Positions 57,701 through 64,000 of a stretch of 64,000 nucleotides of DNA are shown in pieces; the first letter of the stretch is position 1; every line of letters starts with the position of its first letter. The stretch comes from Agelas oroides (Eukaryota > Porifera > Demospongiae > Agelasida > Agelasidae), in contig OX422189.1 in assembly GCA_949130485.1 (NCBI GenBank), positions 7,101,620 through 7,165,619 of the forward strand, written 5' to 3'. The notes under the pieces are model-generated. The model made no database searches. It had not been told where the DNA came from and was given only the letters and a program-made list of their open reading frames with translations. Position numbers and translations under genes: made by a program.

Positions 57701-60700
57701 TTCTCTTTGGTATGTGAAGGAAGTCACCTATCTAAACAGAGTGGGATATGGATCAGGGTGTTCAAATGTCCCTCCGTTTAATGCAGTATTTTGGGTGTTG
57801 TGATAAAGTGAGGCTCGGATTAGTGACTTCCCGCTGTACTCATGGTAGATGAAAGCTTAAGATTTGCACTAGTTGGTCGATGTCTCCTTCACACACTCCA
57901 AAGCATACTTGTTATGTGTTAGAGAGGTGTTGAAGCCTTGTGGCATCAGTGCTAGCAGGAGGAACAGCTATGATTGTAAAAGAGTGAGCTTGTCGCTTCC
58001 TATCTCTTTTGTTTTGTCAAATCTTGTGAGGTGCAGACATTTCAGTTGCCATATGTCTAATAGATGGAAAGCAAATTGATATCCGAGTCTTCTGTATGCT
58101 AATCAGATGGTCTTGTATGTGGTGGAACTGGGGGTGGTGTCCATCGTATGCACAGTTTCAAATGCAAAATGTTGCTCATTTAATGGCCGACGTTTGATAT
58201 GAAAAGGCATGGGCACTGCTCAAACCTGTGGCTTCAGCTTGGTCTTTAGACTGAGCTCCAAGATGTTTTGCAATTTTATTTAGTTTCATGCTACGGATAA
58301 ACTTTGGCTAGAATGCTCTGTGTTTCTGTGATGACATCAGTCTATCAAGCCTGCTTGGTTTTCTCCCTAGCCTCAGGAAGGAGCTTGATAAGTTTGATAG
58401 CCATTATGATGGTCTAGCTACTCCAGTGTATATACTCACACCTGTGTTAGCCATTGTTATGTGTTGAAAACTTCCTGTCACATGTACACACATGCGACCA
58501 GTAGTGTTTGTGTTAGTGTATTTCCTTCATGTGCTGCGAGAACAATACCCGCTGGCGTTGCATTGCAAACTGTTTATTGTAACCTAACCCTTCAACTACA
58601 TTGTACGCTATGAATGCTAACTGTATTCCTAAAGAGATTGCAGTATTGATCATAGAACAGACAGGTTCATTTTATCCAATATCCCAATCTCTGAGTAAGC
58701 CCCTAACCCAATCCGACAGCAGCCTGGAACCGTCATTTTATTGTGACCATATACTCTTGAAAACATACATCAAGAGGCTGTACTATGGCACATGACCTTT
58801 TTGCCCAAATATGGACATACTGTCTAAGTATTTGATCTGTGTTGACACACACATGTAGTTATTCATAGTGCTAGCTTAAATGTAGCAGGTATGCACTGAC
58901 ATTCCTTTCTAATCAGGATTATGTGTCACTGTCGTTGAACATAGAACCTATCCATTTCCTGTGGTTACACACATAGCACTTCATATGTAGTACTACTACT
59001 TGCCTGCAAAAATTCTTGAGGCGGCCATCGTAGACTTGTAGGGTTTTGTGTGGATAGGTTGAGTGTACCATAGTTGAGTGTTTAAAAAAAACACTAACGA
59101 TCTTAAATTCATCTCCCTTCCTCTCCCCTTTTTCCTCTTTCTCTCGACAGTCGGAGGACACGGACTCAGCAGACAAGGTGATCGGCTACTAACTGGATAC
59201 TGTTTAAAACTTGTTTCTTTATATCTAGCGTGTATATATGCAAGAAACTCAATCTGTGAGTGAATAAACACTCAACGTTGCTCTTACTGTGTATGTAGAG
59301 TTGTTCAGAACTACCAAGTCATCATTTTATACAATGTCTTGTAGCACTATCATCACATTGCTTTGGCCATGAATATGATCATAGTAAATTTCAAGGGTCA
59401 TTACTCACTCAGAATCGCTCCATTGGTGTTCTTTAGCATTCCATGGTAAATAGCACCGGTTCTTATTTCCTATAAATACCGTATGTGCTAATTGAAGGAC
59501 ACACTAAGTGGCCAAAGCAAGGGTGTATGGTTTGTCTAGCATAGCTGCCACCACCTCAAAACCACCTTCAATTACATACATCTGAAGCCAATTTGTCTTG
59601 GCTACTGTATCCAATGACGTGTGTGTAATATTGAAATAGTACCTCTGTGTTTTCTTCTCACTGCAGGGTGGGGATGCTGACCATCCTGATGTGAGTTAAT
59701 GTTTAGTCTCTCTGTGGTCAGTTTGTTTAATGTTTTCAACATGTACAGTTTCCATAGCCTCGTTCCCAGGCCGTTCCCGCTTCCAGTTTTTGATTGCTTG
59801 CATTATGCAAAAAAACGGAGGGGGAAGGCCTGGGAGAAAGAGTCACGTGCGTGACGTCAGGTAGATGTGAGGGGGGCCGTGCCCGATCGTTGTAACTCAC
59901 AAACTTTGCGTTGATCAGCCTCAAGTCTACTGAACAATGAGCTGTATTGACGCTGTCTTTCGAACGTTACAGTCTCAAGTTCTTGGACAAGATATTACAA
60001 GAAGTTTCCATACTGCTGTACCCACCAGTCTTGTTCCCATACTGTTTTGCCCCCAAATATTGTTGTACCTTCTAGTCTCATTCCCATACTGTTATACCCT
60101 CTAGTCTCATTCCCATACTGTTATACCCTCTAGTCTCATTCCCATACTGTTATACCCTCTAGTCTCATTCCCATACTGTTATACCCTCTAGTCTCATTCC
60201 CATACTGTTGTACCCAAGTCTCATTCCCATACTTTCCCAGTGATATATTCACATTCTGGAATACTTTGTCCAATGTATCTGGCATAGTTTCCATACTGCT
60301 CTCTCCAGGCCTTCATTGTTCTCAAAGAAGCTAGAGTTTGAGACGCTGAAGCTAGTTGTATAAGCTATGGCATGAACTTTTAGTAATGGCTTTCTTTAGG
60401 ATGTGCATGTTCATTGTCTCATGACTGTTGTTTTTACATGTCATGTAGACCGGTTGTCTTGAAAGTTGATAAAGAATTTGAACCCACAGTTGCACTGCCA
60501 GAATAAAAGGCTAGATTAGGAAGCTATTTTACATGTGTCTCCTCCAGTAATGGTCGTCTTGAAAGTTGATCAGTGTTACAATGGGCTAAATTTGCTACGT
60601 AAGCAACTGTTGCATTGTTACTTGTTTCTCTACAGGATGACGACTGGTTCACTGAGACGGTTGAACTAGACAAGGTATGTACAATATGACAGTGTGTGGT

Positions 60701-63700
60701 ACAACAGTAGGTAAGTTATCATTGTGGGGGGGGAGGGACGGCTTTTATTTGATGTTTCATCGTCATCAGTTTTGATGACCGGCGCATGCACACACACCCA
60801 CACCCCTTTACACTGTAAGTGAGCCTCATACATATCATGGCATACGGTAGTACGCCATATGTAGGGATGACCCCGAAAAAAAATGGCGGCCACATTCAAA
60901 GTGCACAAATGACACGCTCGAAATGTCCGCGTTAGATAAGTCAACGGCCTCCATGAGCCATATCAGACATTATCGAGTGCTTCCATGGGCAACAGGATCG
61001 TTAAATTTGCTGGAAAGCATCGCTAAGTATACCTGACATCAAGTCGCTAAAAAAGGCAAATCGTCTATCTTCTGACTTCTTCTTCTTCTTCTTCTTCTTT
61101 TGCTCACCACGATAGCACGACAACGGCTGAAGCTATTACAACGATTCAAACGCGAAAGATCAGCATAAATTACTGGGTATTGTACCCACCACTCATCGTT
61201 CTCAAAGAAAGAAGTCGAATTAATCGGCGATTCTCAGGTAACCCCACGCTTATGCTTGCTGCTATACGCCATTTTGTTAGAATAGAATATTCATAGCGAT
61301 TACGTCAACAGAAGTTCAACAGCTACAGCACGTGAAGTTGGCATGCAGCTGCGGTTATTCTACTTCCGTAGAGAACTTGACGATCGATTGATTCCCAAAC
61401 GATTGCATATGTTGCTACTTTCATACAGCAGTTGACGTACTTGTAGTGATGTCAGAATTTCCAAAAGTATGTAAATATTCTTCTACACAGGCCATTTCTC
61501 CTCAATGCCTTAATGTATTCACATCAAATTTGATATAGAGGTTCATTAGAGGCTTGGGCATATTTCCTTGCACAGCTTTGTTAAAAATATATGCCTCGAT
61601 CAAAACTACACACAAGTTTTTGTCACATCTCGCTACTTTTCTGCAAATTGTTGAAGTATTAAGACATTTTGTGATGCTGCTCACAGTCACTTCAATATTC
61701 AAGAAAGCACAACCAGTTCTGTATACTAGAGTAGTTGTCCAATGGGATGGTACAGGTTTTTGATTGGAACCTTGCTACAACTTCCCCGGAAATGCAACTA
61801 TTTATGGCCACAAAATGCCGTTTTTTAAGCATTTATCAAGCCTAGTGCAAGGATTATACTAGATATCTAAAATCCACAACCTTCATTGGACTGAATAGGT
61901 ACAGACTATCCTTCACAGCGAGTTTCATTCTGATCGGGCTTACAGTCGCTTCCGGAAAGGTAGTGACCGGAATATTACGCTAAAATGACGTAGAAAAAAT
62001 TTGGCAAACCAGTTACATTTCGAAGACCATACCGCTTGTTGTATTCACCCAATCTCATTGAAATGGGTACCGTTGGAATCGCCATTTTAAGCTCTTTTCA
62101 AAAATAAAGGTTGTTGTTGTGATAAACGAATTTTGATTTTCACCCCGACATCGCTAGTACTTGTGCTGGATTTGACAAGGAACGCAGTATGCGTAACGTC
62201 CACAAGAAACGGGCGCGGGATAAGCAGAACTATCTGCGAAACAAAGAAAGCAAAAGGCAAGCGTCCCGTAACAAGTACTGGAAGAACCCGGAAAAACAAA
62301 GGGCATCTTCCCGGGCGTACTCTCTTACTAGTTATTGGAAGAACCCTGAAAAGAAAAGGGCATCTTCCCATACCCGTTATTGGGAGGACCCCGAGACCAA
62401 GAGGGCGTCCTCCCATACCCGTTATTGGGAGGACCCCGAGACCAAGAGGGCGTCCTCCCATACCCGTTATTGGGAGGACCCCGAGACTACAGTGCCTTAG
62501 AACAACCACTCACACACACATGCACATACCCAATTAGACAACAGTTACACCCATGATTCCATTGTCAAGTGGATAAGTGCAAACAGCTAACATCCTCCAG
62601 AAATCCATCAACATCAACAATAAACTACATAACAAGTCATTTCACTTGGGGTGTGGTTACACAACAACAACAAAAAAACAACAGAAACAAGTCACAAAAA
62701 AGTTTGCCAAACGCAAACAAGCACATGTAGGGATGAAATCCTCAAAAACCAAGCAAACAAGACGGGAACGACACCACAATACTTTTACACCATCCTAGTC
62801 TATCAAGCCAGCCCATCTCTCACTTTTCTGGAGGGTGAGAGATGGGCTGGCTTGATAGACTAACACCATCCCTACATCTTGTGCCATTTTGCCACCTGTA
62901 CACAACACAAAACCCTCTACATTTGTAATTATTAGCCCACACCAACCACAAACAAACATAGTACTTCACTCCATTCAACTATCTCACAAAATAACCCATC
63001 CTTCACAAAGCATTACAAAATTACCACTACTCACTTCACAGCCACCTGTATACAAGACAACCCATATCTATCATGCTAAACAGGCATAAAACTTAACAAC
63101 ATAATGCACATTCCAACATACCACACACACTCACCACTCCTCACTCACTCCACACCTTCTACACACAACTTGGACCATACCTGCTACACTCAGTAGCAAC
63201 CACCAACAACACAACATACTCACTATGCACAACACACCCACGCCACACCCTTCATCTACAAGACAACCCTCTTCTACACACAACTAAAAAACAAATACAA
63301 ACACAGTTTTGGCAAAATGGCACAAGATGTAGGGATGGTGTAAAAGTATTGTGGTGTCGTTCCCGTCTTGTTTGGTTGGTTTTTGAGGATTTCATCCCTA
63401 CATGTGCTTGTTTGCGTTTGGCAAACTTTTTTGTGACTTATATACTAGTAACTCATTTTTTGGTTGTAACAGCCACGTTTAGCTACAAATGCCTAATCCA
63501 ATTTAGCTAGCCACAAAGTGAACAATGATGTACCAGTCTGTGTTAGAGCTCCCTCTCTCTTGACACAACGACTGCTTCTGATGACAGGAGCTACATCTTC
63601 GTGTTAGACATTACGCGTGAGCCAATGGTCCAATGTTCCTTCACAGGGTGAGAAGGGAGGCCTCGGTCTGAGCATTGCAGGAGGATCAGACAACCCCCAC

Positions 63701-63774
63701 ATTGAGGGAGACCCAGGTATCTTTGTCACCAAGATTATCGAGGACACCCCAGCAGACAAGGATGGCCGTGTGCA
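51734..63774 (+). CDS. DLG1: Discs-large (DLG) MAGUK scaffold, exons 1-7; continues beyond the window
   Basis: DLG proteins are membrane-associated guanylate kinase scaffolds that organise cell polarity and junctions through L27, PDZ, SH3 and GK domains. Exons are 51734-51752 (MPVRKQ), 53241-53372, 56580-56740, 59151-59177, 59667-59690, 60636-60674 and 63647-63774. The start MPVRKQD followed by [13 protein letters not shown] and LFQALLDIQEFY is the DLG1-type N-terminal L27 domain, nearly as in vertebrates. Exon 3 continues the linker ([17 protein letters not shown]). Exons 4-6 are 27, 24 and 39 nt, all phase 0, and encode acidic residues. Exon 7 begins PDZ1: [18 protein letters not shown], then [19 protein letters not shown]. 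Junction phases agree throughout. Exon 7 ends at a GTAAGT in phase 2, so the rest of PDZ1 and later domains lie to the right. The symbol marks family, not strict orthology. Confidence 0.93.
55413..55650. mobile_element. Inverted-repeat element, family M4, copy 3 (opposite orientation), DLG intron 2
   Basis: 'aagagcgcataaatggacggcttgagtaag' and 'cacgctcttacccattcttatgcactttt' are the inverted ends. The interior matches copies 1 and 2 in reverse ('attggcttctattggagttac'). Confidence 0.85.
60023..60232. repeat. 29-bp tandem repeat, DLG intron 5
   Basis: Five identical units of 'tctagtctcattcccatactgttataccc' at 60071-60215, flanked by diverged half-units. The unit contains 'tagtctcattccca', the end word of the inverted-repeat group common in this window. 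Confidence 0.9.
62189..62500 (+). CDS. ORF with five 15-residue basic/aromatic repeats, in DLG intron 6
   Basis: 103 codons from ATG to stop. After a basic lead ([19 protein letters not shown]) come repeats of the form Y-W-[KE]-[ND]-P-E-[KT]-x-R-A-S-S-x; the last three are near-identical at the DNA level with a 45-bp period. Similar NPEK-type repeats occur, to my recollection, in many sponge proteins of uncertain function, some with transposon-type domains. It lies inside an intron of DLG on the same strand, in otherwise non-coding DNA, so it may be a fragment of a mobile element gene. There is no catalytic domain. Whether it is expressed is unknown. Confidence 0.5.
   Translation: MRNVHKKRARDKQNYLRNKESKRQASRNKYWKNPEKQRASSRAYSLTSYWKNPEKKRASSHTRYWEDPETKRASSHTRYWEDPETKRASSHTRYWEDPETTVP
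62689..63438. mobile_element. Paired M3 elements in inverse orientation flanking a G-poor core
   Basis: 62689-62893 is an M3 copy in minus orientation (with an insertion). 63302-63438 is one in plus orientation. Together they form inverted arms of about 130 bp, with outer ends 'aagtcacaaaaaagttt' and inverse. The core 62894-63301 is almost free of G on the plus strand ('cacac', 'acaac' rich). It may be one 750-bp composite element. Confidence 0.7.
62796..62862. mobile_element. 67-bp hairpin insertion with 9-bp target duplication
   Basis: Perfect 28-bp inverted repeats ('tagtctatcaagccagccca...' and inverse) around an 11-nt loop 'ttttctggagg'. It interrupts the M3 copy and is flanked by the direct repeat 'acaccatcc' (62787-62795 and 62863-62871). 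The M3 copies at 18783 and 63302 have this 9-mer once. Confidence 0.9.
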
Positions 63775-63809
63775 GTAAGTACATGTACTCATGTGCCGCA
63801 TGGAGTGTT

Positions 63810-64000
63810 TAATCTCTTCCCAATTTCTTCCTCCTTTTCATTCCTCCCCAATTTCTCCTCCTCTCTCTTCCTCTCTTCATCCATCTCCTCCATCATTCCT
63901 GCCCCCTTTTCTTCTTCCGTCCCTCTCCTTCTCACTCTCTCTCTCTCTCTCTCTCACTTCCTCTCCCTTGTTACCTTTCCTGCCTTCTTCTCTCCCCTCC
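63810..64000. repeat. Pyrimidine-rich tract after DLG exon 7
   Basis: Almost entirely C and T on the plus strand, with a (TC)n core near 63938-63955. It continues to the window edge. Confidence 0.85.

Noticed and set aside
62796-62862. The 67-bp hairpin as a transcription terminator
   Set aside because: Eukaryotic context, no T run, and the 9-bp duplication shows it is an insertion.
1-64000. CRISPR arrays, bacterial operons or a prokaryotic system
   Set aside because: Genes are intron-split animal genes; no direct-repeat/spacer arrays were seen.

Overview
The window is nuclear DNA from an animal: genes are split by GT-AG introns, coding exons are short and separated by long repeat-rich introns, and the recognisable proteins are metazoan (DLG-type MAGUK scaffold, LAMTOR4, NOP16, MFSD8-like transporters, a MACPF protein, a kelch protein). 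A demosponge or similarly early-branching animal is my best guess. It rests on compact genes, very many miniature inverted-repeat elements, the frequent TGCATGCA word, and a 15-residue 'NPEK/RASS' repeat ORF of a type I associate with sponge genomes. The species cannot be fixed from the sequence alone. Layout: 1-1200 holds the 5' end of an unrecognised minus-strand gene with a tandem CCAAT-containing array upstream. A kelch-repeat exon lies at 2.5-3.4 kb (minus). From 3.5 to 11.1 kb is a transposon-derived tract with no gene I can support. NOP16 (minus, five exons, complete) spans 12.45-17.34 kb. A MACPF-Vps62 protein gene (minus), interrupted by one frameshift, lies at 19.5-20.9 kb. Three paralogous MFSD8/CLN7-like transporters follow: A (minus, 21.2-26.8 kb) and B (minus, 30.8-35.6 kb) are a direct tandem pair with identical lengths for exons 2-6, and C (plus, 36.4-46.8 kb) is head-to-head with B across a CpG-rich 0.8-kb spacer. 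LAMTOR4 (minus, 49.2-50.6 kb; last exon not found) is divergent from a discs-large/DLG gene (plus, 51.7 kb to the window edge), for which the L27 domain, three acidic microexons and the start of PDZ1 are visible. Function: MFSD8-like carriers and LAMTOR4 both belong to the lysosomal membrane in known animals; NOP16 acts in 60S ribosome assembly; DLG organises cell polarity and junctions; the MACPF protein is a likely pore-forming or defence protein. They do not form one pathway, and the transporter cluster is the only clear local gene family. The most striking non-genic signal is the density and variety of miniature inverted-repeat elements. One is a 67-bp hairpin whose 9-bp target duplication can be proved from uninterrupted copies inside the same window. 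Gene models were built by hand from splice phases and family resemblance; no search or alignment program was run.
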